Source of the DNA: Corynebacterium stationis
GTDB lineage: Bacteria > Actinomycetota > Actinomycetes > Mycobacteriales > Mycobacteriaceae
Assembly: GCF_001941345.1 (NCBI RefSeq)
Contig: NZ_CP009251.1
Coordinates: 1,674,001-1,738,000 of the forward strand
Length of the DNA: 64,000 nucleotides
Direction: 5' to 3'
Translations under genes and position numbers: made by a program
Shown: positions 56,065 to 64,000 of the stretch, piece after piece
Numbering within the stretch: position 1 is the stretch's first letter
Layout of the letters: every line of letters starts with the position of its first letter
The notes under the pieces: generated by a model
What the model was told of the DNA's origin: nothing
What the model saw: only the letters and a program-made list of their open reading frames with translations
The model's database searches: none

Positions 56065-57717
56065 TTACATCTTCTCCGGTGCTGAGACGCCCACCATGCC
56101 CAAAGCATTAGCGAGTACTTGGCGAGTAGCCTGCGCAAGCGCCAGACGAGCCGCGTGGATTGGTTCTGCCGCATCGCCTGCCTTAGGCAAAATCTGGCAC
56201 TGGTCGTAGAACTTGTGGAATACAGATGCCAAGTCTTCAGCATAACGAGCGACGCGGTGTGGCTCGCGCAGCTCTGCAGCTTCTGCGACAACAGCTGGGA
56301 ATTCACCCAGGGTGCGAATGAGGTCGCCCTCGCGCTCATGGGTCAGCAAAGCGAGGTCAGCAGCTTCAGAGGTCACGCCGATTTCTTCGGCCTTGCGATG
56401 GATAGAGCACAAACGTGCGTGTCCGTACTGCACGTAGTACACGGGGTTTTCTGAAGATTGCGCAGCCCACAGGCCAAGGTCGATATCAATGGATTGATCC
56501 ACAGAAGAACGAACCAATGAGTAGCGCGCGCCGTCAACACCGATGGCCTCAACGAGGTCATTCATGGTGATAACAGTGCCGGCACGCTTGGACATCTTGA
56601 CAGCCTTACCATCGCGCAGGAGGTTGACCATTTGTCCAATAAGCACTTCAACGGCTTCAGCGTTGTAGCCCAATGCCGCAGCCGCAGCCTTCAGACGTGG
56701 CACATAACCGTGATGGTCTGCGCCCAGCATGTAAATGTTGAGGTTGTGGCCACGGTCGAATTTATCAGCTACGTAGGCGATATCGCCGGCGATATATGCA
56801 GCATTGCCATCAGACTTGATGACCACGCGGTCTTTGGAGTCACCGTAATCGGTGGACTTGAGCCACCACGCGCCTTCGGTTTCATACATCTGACCAGAAG
56901 ACTTCAGCTGCTCCAAGGCCTTGTCGACGGCACCCGATTCGAAGAGCGAGTTTTCGTGGAAGTAGACGTCGAAGTCCACGCCGAAATCGTGCAAGTCTTT
57001 CTTAATCTGCGCGAACATCATCTCCACGCCAAGGGAGCGGAAGTTTTCTTGAACTTCTTCTGCTGCACCATCGAGCGCGTCTGGCTTTTGTTCCACGATA
57101 GCTGCAGCAATGTCATGGATGTACTGGCCTCCGTAGCCATCTTCTGGCGTAGGCTCGCCCTTAGCTGCAGCCACCAACGAACGCGCGAAGCGGTCAATCT
57201 GTCCGCCGTGATCATTGAAGTAGTACTCGCGGGTAACAGTTGCACCGGCCGCTTCAAAAATGCGTCCCAGTGAGTCGCCCACTGCTGCCCAACGGGTGCC
57301 GCCCAGGTGGATAGGTCCGGTTGGGTTCGCGGAGACGAATTCTAAGTTGACCTTGACATCGGCCATGGCTTTGCCATTGCCATAAGCACTACCCGCAGCT
57401 GCAATCTGGGAAACAATTTCACCCTGTGCTGCTGCAGCTAGGCGGATATTCAAAAATCCAGGGCCTGCGATCTCAGCGACGTCGATAGCATCTGATTTCG
57501 CTAGAGCTTCAGCCAACCATTCTGCTAGCTCACGAGGGTTTACTCCAGCCTTTTTCGCGACCTGCAAAGCAACGTTGGTGGCGTAGTCGCCATGCTCAGG
57601 GTTACGCGGACGTTCAACCGTTACGGCTTCCGGCAATACGGAGGTATCTAAATCGTGGCTTTCAAAGACCTGCACGGCAGTCTCTTTGAGCAAAAGGGAT
57701 AAATCAGCTGGTGTCAT
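56065..57717 (-). CDS. argS: Arginyl-tRNA synthetase
   Basis: A 550-residue class I synthetase. The HIGH-like motif is in [20 protein letters not shown], the KMSKS-like motif in AVKMSKRAG, and the C-terminal anticodon-binding domain ends the protein. The frame extends to a TTG at 57756, but ATG at 57717 gives the family start [18 protein letters not shown] lies 8 nt upstream and there is no ribosome binding site, so the message may be leaderless. Confidence 0.96.
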   Translation of the reverse strand: MTPADLSLLLKETAVQVFESHDLDTSVLPEAVTVERPRNPEHGDYATNVALQVAKKAGVNPRELAEWLAEALAKSDAIDVAEIAGPGFLNIRLAAAAQGEIVSQIAAAGSAYGNGKAMADVKVNLEFVSANPTGPIHLGGTRWAAVGDSLGRIFEAAGATVTREYYFNDHGGQIDRFARSLVAAAKGEPTPEDGYGGQYIHDIAAAIVEQKPDALDGAAEEVQENFRSLGVEMMFAQIKKDLHDFGVDFDVYFHENSLFESGAVDKALEQLKSSGQMYETEGAWWLKSTDYGDSKDRVVIKSDGNAAYIAGDIAYVADKFDRGHNLNIYMLGADHHGYVPRLKAAAAALGYNAEAVEVLIGQMVNLLRDGKAVKMSKRAGTVITMNDLVEAIGVDGARYSLVRSSVDQSIDIDLGLWAAQSSENPVYYVQYGHARLCSIHRKAEEIGVTSEAADLALLTHEREGDLIRTLGEFPAVVAEAAELREPHRVARYAEDLASVFHKFYDQCQILPKAGDAAEPIHAARLALAQATRQVLANALGMVGVSAPEKM

Positions 57718-58038
57718 AGCACCGTAGTTTATCGCACCGCCCGCCGGACTACTCAAGTAAGTTCCCCGAAGACCCGCGCACGGGATTTAACCAATTGGTC
57801 CCAATGTCGGCACCGGTGCTGGTTTAGGGGAAAATACCAGGGGTAATGCACTCCTTATTGGGGTAGGAAAAGATAACAATGTGTTAAACGCGGGGACGCT
57901 TCGGCAGCGTGTGAATATGCCGCGAAGGGAAAAGGGAATCTTTGCTTCAAAATCTAAATATTGCCCCTGCAAAAGCGATAAAGTGTAGGCGATCACATGT
58001 GATTATGGCTTTCGTCCTCCTGACTTAAGGAAAACACA
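57718..58038. other. Divergent intergenic region argS / lldP
   Basis: 321 bp without a convincing gene. It holds the argS -10 candidate (57726-57731, minus strand), the lldP -10 candidate TAAAGT (57979-57984), and the dyad at 57992-58003. Confidence 0.6.
57992..58003 (+). promoter_or_regulatory. 12-bp palindrome in the lldP leader (candidate operator)
   Basis: ATCACATGTGAT is a perfect dyad. It lies about 8 bp downstream of the -10-like TAAAGT, so at or just after the likely transcription start, a common operator place for a repressor. A lactate regulator such as LldR is possible, but the motif does not match a site I know. Confidence 0.45.
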
Positions 58039-59709
58039 ATGGAGAGATTCGCAATCGATACCGCTGCCATCGGTGGCAGCCTAGGTCTAACTGCTTTGGT
58101 ATCAACCCTTCCCCTTTTAACCTTTTTCGTGATGCTTTTGGGTGTTAAAGCCCGCGCGCACACCTCTGGTGCAGTAGCGCTTTTAGCATCCATTCTCGTT
58201 GCACTGTTCGGCATGGGCATGCCGATCGATCTGGCACTTTCATCCGCTGGCCGCGGTGCACTCTTTGGCTTCCTGCCAATTGTGTTCGTGATTGTCATGG
58301 CGATTTGGTTCTATGAAATCACCGTCGCCTCAGGACGCTTCGAAGATCTCCGCCGCACTTTCGACATTCTCGGTGAAGGCGATATCCGTATCCAAACCAT
58401 TTTGATTGCTTTCTGTTTCGGTGGTCTGCTGGAAGCTTTGGCAGGGTTCGGTGCTCCGGTCGCGATTACCGCGACCATGATTTTGGTCCTTGGCGTACCG
58501 CCGCTGCGTGCGGCAACTGCCGTGCTGGTTGCAAATACTGCACCTGTTGCCTTCGGTGCGGTTGCAATTCCGATTACTACCGCGGGTGAAGTCGGTGGGC
58601 GAACTGTCGAGCAGACAGAAAATATCGCTGCCATCGTCGGACACCAAGCACCGTTTCTGGCGTTTATCGTGCCATTTATCATTCTGTTCATCCTGGACGG
58701 GATGCGTGGCGTGAAAGAAGCTGCCCCTGCGGCCTTTGTCATCGGTTTGTCTTTCGCTATCGCACAATGGGCGGCATCGAACTTCTTTGCATACCAGCTC
58801 ACTGACGTTGTTGCGTGTATCGTCTCGCTCGGCGCAGCATTCCTGTTTCTGCGTGTGTGGAACCCCAAGGGTGTTCCCGAACTGCGTGAGCGCATGAATG
58901 TTGGCCCGCATGAAGCCGATGCTGACCTTCCAGGTCGCCGCATCTGGATGGCGCTGATGCCTTATGCCGTTGTGACGATTATCTTCGGTCTGGCCAACTT
59001 AGGTTCCTGGCTGCCGGGGCTGTTGGCAAAGGCCACGGTCGCGTTCGACTGGCCGCTGCTTACCGGCACGCTGGCAGATACCGATGGAGAAGTAATGGGT
59101 ACTCGCTACTCCATTGCTCTTATCAGTAACCCTGGTTCCCTGCTCCTCATCGCTGGCTTGGTGGTTGCCATCATCTACAGCATCTTCAATGACGATGGCG
59201 CTTATCCGCTCAAGGCGAAGCAAGTCTGGGGTGCTTTTACCGATACCGCATACCGCATGCGATGGGCAGCATTGACCATCGTATTGGTGCTGGCTTTGGC
59301 CTATGTCATGAACTACTCCGGCCAAACCGTCGCCATGGGTGAATACCTCGCTGCACTAGGTGGCGTCTTCGCTATCCTGTCACCGCTGCTGGGCTGGATC
59401 GGCACCGCGGTAACGGGTTCTGATACTTCTGCCAACGCACTCTTTTCCAAGCTGCAGGTCACAGCCGCTAATAACATCGGCATCAACCCCGACCTGCTGC
59501 TTGCGGCAAACACCGTTGGTGGTGTCACCGGCAAGATGATTTCTCCACAGTCATTGGCCATTGCCGCCACGGCAGTAGAGATGGAAGGCGAAGAGTCGAA
59601 GATCTTCAAGTCGGTTGTCGGCTACTCCATTTTCTTCCTCATCCTTTTGTGCGTCTTGGTCTTCCTTCAGTCCAACGTCCTAAGCTTTATGGCGCCGGTG
59701 GTCGGATAG
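58039..59709 (+). CDS. lldP: L-lactate permease
   Basis: A 556-residue polytopic membrane protein of the LctP/LldP family with about 13-14 helices, importing L- and D-lactate by proton symport. Recognisable segments are EALAGFGAPVAITATMI, ANTAPVAFGAVAIPI and AVTGSDTSANALFSKLQ...GGVTGKMISPQSLAIA. TAAGGA is the ribosome binding site. The lactate oxidation genes lutABC follow. Confidence 0.94.
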   Translation: MERFAIDTAAIGGSLGLTALVSTLPLLTFFVMLLGVKARAHTSGAVALLASILVALFGMGMPIDLALSSAGRGALFGFLPIVFVIVMAIWFYEITVASGRFEDLRRTFDILGEGDIRIQTILIAFCFGGLLEALAGFGAPVAITATMILVLGVPPLRAATAVLVANTAPVAFGAVAIPITTAGEVGGRTVEQTENIAAIVGHQAPFLAFIVPFIILFILDGMRGVKEAAPAAFVIGLSFAIAQWAASNFFAYQLTDVVACIVSLGAAFLFLRVWNPKGVPELRERMNVGPHEADADLPGRRIWMALMPYAVVTIIFGLANLGSWLPGLLAKATVAFDWPLLTGTLADTDGEVMGTRYSIALISNPGSLLLIAGLVVAIIYSIFNDDGAYPLKAKQVWGAFTDTAYRMRWAALTIVLVLALAYVMNYSGQTVAMGEYLAALGGVFAILSPLLGWIGTAVTGSDTSANALFSKLQVTAANNIGINPDLLLAANTVGGVTGKMISPQSLAIAATAVEMEGEESKIFKSVVGYSIFFLILLCVLVFLQSNVLSFMAPVVG

Positions 59710-59718
59710 ACAGAAAGA

Positions 59719-59744
59719 ATTCCGCAACACTAGCCTTGCGGAAT
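59719..59744 (+). other. Hairpin between lldP and lutA
   Basis: ATTCCGCAA (59719-59727) and TTGCGGAAT (59736-59744) form a perfect 9-bp stem 10 bp after the lldP stop. No T-run follows on the plus strand, so it may be a partial terminator or an RNA-stability element. Confidence 0.55.
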
Positions 59745-59904
59745 AAGCGCAGGCCAGAGCGAGTTTACTTTCGATTAAACTCGCCCATTGTGCCGGAAAT
59801 GCGAGTAGCATGAAAAGCACAATCCTTCGAAACAAACTCGTTTTATCGCACGTACGCGGGACCCCATGCCGCGCGCACAAGTGAGGGACTAAAGGAGCAA
59901 CACA

Positions 59905-60690
59905 TTGCGTATCGCACTTTTCTCAACGTGTATCGGAGACTCCTTGTTTCCGGATGCACACAAAGCAACCGCGGTTATCCTCGCGCGTTTAGGACACGAA
60001 GTTGTCTTCCCCGAGGAACAAACCTGTTGCGGGCAGATGCACATCAATACTGGCTATCAAAAAGAAGCCCTGGGCATGATTCGCACGTATAACGATGCCT
60101 TTGCGGATCCATCCATTGACTATGTCGTCGCTGCCTCTGGTTCATGCGTCGGTGCAGTACGCGAGCAGCACGTTCGCCTCGCGGATCGCTTTGGTTCAGC
60201 TGCGGATGTCGACGGTTCCAAGAAGGCTTCACACAAGACTTTGGACTTGCCGGAATTTCTTGTCGATATCGCAGGGGTTACCAACGTGGGCGCCTTCTTT
60301 CCACACAAGGTCACCTACCATCCTTCTTGCCATGGTCTGCGCTTTTTAAAATTAGCTGACAAGCCATATCAACTTCTCCGTGAAGTGGAGGGCATCGACC
60401 TCGTTGAACTTGCCAATTCCGAAGAATGCTGTGGGTTCGGCGGTACCTTTGCTATTAAAAACGCTGAGACCTCGCAGGCTATGGTCTCGGATAAAGTCCG
60501 CCACGTGAAAGAAACCGGTGCTGAATATGTCACCGGTGGTGACTCTTCCTGCTTGATGAATATCGGAGGCTCACTGTCACGCCAGCAAGCCGGCGTCCGC
60601 GCTATCCACATGTCAGAAATCCTCGCGTCCACTAAACAACACCCGTGGACGCCTAATTCTGCTATTTACTCGAGGGAGAAGATGCTCTAA
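59905..60690 (+). CDS. lutA: Lactate utilisation protein A (CCG-domain Fe-S protein)
   Basis: A 261-residue protein with two CCG (cysteine-rich) domains: EQTCCGQMHINTGY and NSEECCGFGGTFAIK. With LutB and LutC it forms the flavin-independent Fe-S L-lactate oxidase that feeds pyruvate production. The start is TTG at 59905, well placed after AAAGGAG. Its TAA overlaps the lutB ATG by one base. Confidence 0.93.
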   Translation: MRIALFSTCIGDSLFPDAHKATAVILARLGHEVVFPEEQTCCGQMHINTGYQKEALGMIRTYNDAFADPSIDYVVAASGSCVGAVREQHVRLADRFGSAADVDGSKKASHKTLDLPEFLVDIAGVTNVGAFFPHKVTYHPSCHGLRFLKLADKPYQLLREVEGIDLVELANSEECCGFGGTFAIKNAETSQAMVSDKVRHVKETGAEYVTGGDSSCLMNIGGSLSRQQAGVRAIHMSEILASTKQHPWTPNSAIYSREKML

Positions 60691-62222
60691 TGGCTACATT
60701 TCTAGACACCACTCCACCCCGCGCACCAGAAGGTTACGGCAACCTCCGCGGCAAGAAAAGCTTCGTACCGGCAGCCCATGAGGGCCTAAACAACGCTACG
60801 CAGCGGCGCAACCTTCTGCATGCAACGACAACCATTCGCAACAAGCGCCAGCATGCGGTTGATGAGATTGACGATTGGCAAGATCTGCGCGATGCCGGCT
60901 CAGGCATCAAAGAAGATGTTGCAGCGCGTTTGCCTGAGCTCTTGGAGCAATTTGAACACGCCGTCACCGCGCGTGGCGGCATTGTGCACTGGGCGCGCGA
61001 TGCCAAAGAAGCCAATGAAATCATTGCTGATTTGATTCGCGAGACCGGTGAAACGGATGTCGTCAAAGTGAAGTCTATGGCTACGCAAGAAATCGCATTG
61101 AATGAACATCTGGAAGAGATCGGCATTCATGCTCGCGAAACCGACTTAGCAGAGCTTATTGTGCAACTGGGTGATGATATGCCTTCGCACATCTTGGTTC
61201 CTGCCATTCACCGAAATCGCGCGGAGATTCGGGATATCTTTATCAACAAGATGCCTCATACCGACGAGACCCTGTCGTCGAACCCGCCAGAGCTGGCAGA
61301 AGCCGCGCGGTTGTTCTTGCGCGAGGAGTTCATGAAGGCCAAGGTTGCTATCTCGGGCGCCAACTTTGGTATTGCTGAGACCGGCAATGTCTCGGTCATC
61401 GAGTCAGAAGGCAACGGGCGCATGTGCTTAACGATGCCAGAAACGTTGATTACGCTGATGGGCATAGAAAAGCTTTTGCCGACTTTCCAAGACTTGGAAG
61501 TTTTTCTGCAACTGCTACCGCGTTCTTCCACCGCCGAGCGGATGAACCCTTATACCTCGATTTGGTCAGGTGTTACGGAAGGCGATGGCCCGCAGAATTT
61601 CCACATTGTGCTGTTGGATAATGGCCGTACCGCGGCGCTGTCGAGTGAGATTGGCTCCCAGGCGCTAAAGTGCATTCGTTGTTCTGCTTGTCTCAATGTT
61701 TGCCCCGTTTATGAACGCGCGGGGGGCCACGCATATGGTTCGGTCTACCCAGGCCCCATCGGTATTTCGCTAACCCCGCAATTGACGGGCATGAAAGACC
61801 ATAACGATCCATCAGCAAGCTTGCCTTATGCCTGCTCTTTGTGTGGCCGCTGTGATGAAGTCTGCCCAGTGAAGATCCCACTGTCCGATGTCATCTTGGA
61901 AAACCGCTACCAGAAGGTCACCCATGCGACCCCGCCTGTGGAATCGAAGCTTTTCAAGGTAGTAGAGCAAGCCTGGAAGCATCCTTTCTTGTGGAATCAA
62001 ATCACGCGTATGGTCTTTGCAGGGCGCATTTTGGGTGGCTTTAATGGGGTTATTGAATCCCTGCCGCTGTTTATGAGCGGCTGGTCTGAAGGCCGCAATA
62101 CTGCAATTCCGCCGAAGAAGTCTTTCCGTCAATGGTTTGAAACCGATGATGCGCAAGCCTTGTTAGAGACCGCACGCGCAGAGGGTATTCCCCGCAACAA
62201 CCTCGCCAAGGAAGGAAAATAG
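60690..62222 (+). CDS. lutB: Lactate utilisation protein B (LUD plus ferredoxin domain)
   Basis: A 510-residue protein. The N-terminal LUD domain includes VKVKSMATQEIALNEHLEEIG and ISGANFGIAETGNVSVIESEGNGR. It is followed by two [4Fe-4S] groups, CIRCSACLNVCPVYERAGG and CSLCGRCDEVCPVKIPL, and a C-terminal helical part. It shuttles electrons in the LutABC complex. TAATG overlap with lutA; lutC follows after 2 bp. Confidence 0.95.
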   Translation: MATFLDTTPPRAPEGYGNLRGKKSFVPAAHEGLNNATQRRNLLHATTTIRNKRQHAVDEIDDWQDLRDAGSGIKEDVAARLPELLEQFEHAVTARGGIVHWARDAKEANEIIADLIRETGETDVVKVKSMATQEIALNEHLEEIGIHARETDLAELIVQLGDDMPSHILVPAIHRNRAEIRDIFINKMPHTDETLSSNPPELAEAARLFLREEFMKAKVAISGANFGIAETGNVSVIESEGNGRMCLTMPETLITLMGIEKLLPTFQDLEVFLQLLPRSSTAERMNPYTSIWSGVTEGDGPQNFHIVLLDNGRTAALSSEIGSQALKCIRCSACLNVCPVYERAGGHAYGSVYPGPIGISLTPQLTGMKDHNDPSASLPYACSLCGRCDEVCPVKIPLSDVILENRYQKVTHATPPVESKLFKVVEQAWKHPFLWNQITRMVFAGRILGGFNGVIESLPLFMSGWSEGRNTAIPPKKSFRQWFETDDAQALLETARAEGIPRNNLAKEGK

Positions 62223-62224
62223 CC

Positions 62225-62854
62225 ATGGCTTCTGCCAAGACTGAGATTCTGGCCCGCATTCGTTCGGCGCAGAAATCCGCGAAGCTTCCGGAGTTTGTCA
62301 ACCCTCCGCGCAACTACCTCGTCAGCGGCACCACCGACCCAGAAGAGCTGCGTGAAGTGCTCATCGACCGACTTGAGGACTACAAGGCGGACGTTCACCT
62401 CTGTGAGGAATCAGAGCTAGCAGCGACGATTCTTGGGATTTTGGATGAGCGATCCTGTCGCACCATCCGTTACGCTCCCGGCATGGATTCCCAACTCTTT
62501 GCTGATTTTTCCGGCGAAGCAGCTGCCGATCATGAATCTGTTGATCCGCGTGAGCTCGACGTCATTGACGCTGTGGTTACTGAATCGACGGTGTCTTGTG
62601 CCCAAACCGGCACCATTGTTCTGGAATCTGGACCAACCGATGGCCGCCGTGCGCTTACTTTGGTGCCGGACCGCCATATCTGCATCGTTCGCAGCGAAGA
62701 TATTGTCTACGGCGTTCCAGAGATGGTCAGCCGGATTAATCCGGAGCGTCCAGCGACCTTGGTTTCTGGTCCTTCGGCAACCTCCGATATTGAGCTCTCG
62801 CGTGTCGAGGGCGTTCACGGTCCCCGGGATTTGATCGTGGTCATCGTAAAGTAA
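62225..62854 (+). CDS. lutC: Lactate utilisation protein C (LUD domain)
   Basis: A 209-residue LUD-domain protein. The conserved stretch VIDAVVTESTVSCAQTGTIVLESGPTDGRRALTLVPDRHICIV is split by loops, and it ends with SDIELSRVEGVHGPRDLIVVIV. Third subunit of the LutABC lactate oxidation system. GGAAGG lies before the ATG, and it starts 2 bp after the lutB stop. Confidence 0.94.
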   Translation: MASAKTEILARIRSAQKSAKLPEFVNPPRNYLVSGTTDPEELREVLIDRLEDYKADVHLCEESELAATILGILDERSCRTIRYAPGMDSQLFADFSGEAAADHESVDPRELDVIDAVVTESTVSCAQTGTIVLESGPTDGRRALTLVPDRHICIVRSEDIVYGVPEMVSRINPERPATLVSGPSATSDIELSRVEGVHGPRDLIVVIVK

Positions 62855-62990
62855 TGCGCTTTTAGCGTGGGTCTTCCTCCACAGCAACCTTAAAAAATCC
62901 CGACACGGCAATCAGGTTGCTGCTAGGCTTTGCAACGGAAATATTTATACGTTGTTAAGCGAGACTTAAAAGTATTGAGGAGACCTTTTC

Positions 62991-64000
62991 GTGAAAGCCC
63001 CACGCTTAGTTATCGCAGCCGCTACCGCGGCGGTCGCGATGCTCGCGCCGCCTGTTGCGGCCCAAGCCCAAGACTCATCCCCTGCTATTACATGGGAAGA
63101 ATGTCCTGCACAGGTCAACCTCGATAACGCCGAATGTGGCCGCATCGACGTGCCTACCTATTACTCGAATCCGTCTGCTGGAAATATCAGCGTCGGATTC
63201 GTTCGTGTCAAGGCACTTGACCAATCCGCTAAGCGTGGAATTCTCTTCGGCAATCCTGGCGGCCCAGGCGGCGACGCCTACCTCTATGCTGCTAACGATC
63301 AAGCATTTGCGTGGCCGGAAGAAATCCGCCAAGAGTGGGACTTCGTCGGCGTGCAACCTCGCGGTTTGCCTGGCTCAACGCCGGTAGAATGTACCGCGCC
63401 TGGCGGAAATATGTTTGACGCCATGGTGAATATGGGTGCTTATATCCGCAATTCTTGCGAGAAGTCTACCCCTGGCTACACCAATTCTTTGACTACTGAG
63501 AACACCGCCCGTGACTGGGAAATGGTACGCCAAGCTCTCGGCGAAGAAAAGCTCTCTGTCATGGGTCTAAGCTACGGAACCTTCTTGGGCTCGACGTACG
63601 CTACCTTGTACCCAGAGCACACTGACCGCGTGGTCTTGGACTCCGCGATGAAGCCATCGGCTGCGTGGAATGGCATCCTGGCTTCCCAAGAAGCTGGCTA
63701 CCACAATGCCCTGCATGACTTCTTTGGCTGGGTCGCAGAAAATAACGCCACCTACAAGATGGGCACTACCCCACTGGCAGTCTATGAGCGCTGGTCACGC
63801 GTTGTTGCCCGCGAAGCTGGCGTGCGCCCAACCGCCCTGCCGCCTAAAGCCAAAATTGGTGACTTACCTCCAGGGCTTGAATTCGCAGGCCAGCCAGGCG
63901 CAGACATCATGACTGCCACCGGACCGCTGCGCGTGCAGGCAGAGAACCTCCGCGATTCTGCTCTAAACCCGGGGGCTAACCAAACCTTCTCCGTGACCTT
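62991..64000 (+). CDS. Secreted alpha/beta hydrolase (tripeptidyl-aminopeptidase-like), partial
   Basis: At least 336 codons; the gene runs off the right edge. The start is GTG at 62991 with GAGGAG upstream, followed by a signal peptide (APRLVIAAATAAVAMLAPPVAAQAQ) with a likely cut after AQA. The mature part has the alpha/beta-hydrolase oxyanion segment LFGNPGGPGGDAYLY and the nucleophile elbow GLSYGTFLG, with the catalytic Ser in the GxSxG position. Relatives are exported proteases or peptidases of Streptomyces SlpD/TAP type and corynebacterial homologues. The His and Asp lie outside the window. Confidence 0.85.
   Translation, partial: MKAPRLVIAAATAAVAMLAPPVAAQAQDSSPAITWEECPAQVNLDNAECGRIDVPTYYSNPSAGNISVGFVRVKALDQSAKRGILFGNPGGPGGDAYLYAANDQAFAWPEEIRQEWDFVGVQPRGLPGSTPVECTAPGGNMFDAMVNMGAYIRNSCEKSTPGYTNSLTTENTARDWEMVRQALGEEKLSVMGLSYGTFLGSTYATLYPEHTDRVVLDSAMKPSAAWNGILASQEAGYHNALHDFFGWVAENNATYKMGTTPLAVYERWSRVVAREAGVRPTALPPKAKIGDLPPGLEFAGQPGADIMTATGPLRVQAENLRDSALNPGANQTFSVT

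Noticed and set aside
57787..57996. 69-codon minus-strand frame upstream of lldP
   Set aside because: No recognisable family; it lies over the promoter region of argS and lldP.

Overview
The window is chromosomal DNA of a Corynebacterium-type actinobacterium with moderate GC content. The gene set and order match the region known around argS-lysA, hom-thrB, narKGHJI, rho-prfA-prmC, atpIBEFHAGDC, nucS and glgB in Corynebacterium glutamicum (recalled, not searched). Other supporting signs are the separate atpF and atpH genes, the DUF2550 protein after atpC, a GlgE/GlgB glucan pathway, NucS mismatch repair, and several starts with a -10-like hexamer 7-8 nt upstream and no ribosome binding site (leaderless). 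The species cannot be fixed from the sequence. I saw no rRNA, tRNA or CRISPR array.

Layout. 1-4649: partial ABC ATPase, glgE and glgB, the maltose-1-phosphate route to glycogen. 4646-8185 (minus): a thioredoxin/TPR protein, a thiamine-binding family protein, a small membrane protein, a small CxxC protein, nucS and a DUF2550 protein. 8433-16850 (minus): the complete F1Fo ATP synthase locus with a strong terminator and a 690-bp non-coding stretch between atpI and atpB. 16940-22990 (minus): wecA, threonylcarbamoyl-AMP synthase, prmC, prfA and rho. 23307-25620: an acyl-CoA ligase and a MoaB/Mog protein.

25863-43367 is an anaerobic nitrate island. It holds narKGHJI (plus strand), an oppositely oriented AniA/NirK-type copper nitrite reductase with two membrane proteins of the NnrS/heme-copper-like class, an ArnR-like regulator, and moaA-moeA-moaC-mobA plus a DUF2249 protein. 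With modA and a fused modBC at 46508-49225, the island combines molybdate uptake, molybdenum cofactor synthesis, nitrate import and reduction, and a probable step from nitrite to nitric oxide. A large FAD/Fe-S 2-hydroxyacid dehydrogenase sits between the moa cluster and mod.

49353-54408: a DUF222/HNH gene, an intact IS3-family element, then thrB and hom on the minus strand. The IS sits with a 4-bp duplication exactly in the loop of a long hairpin that must have been the terminator between the HNH gene and thrB. 54722-57717: lysA and argS (minus). 58039-62854: lactate permease and lutABC (lactate oxidation). The window ends inside a secreted alpha/beta hydrolase.
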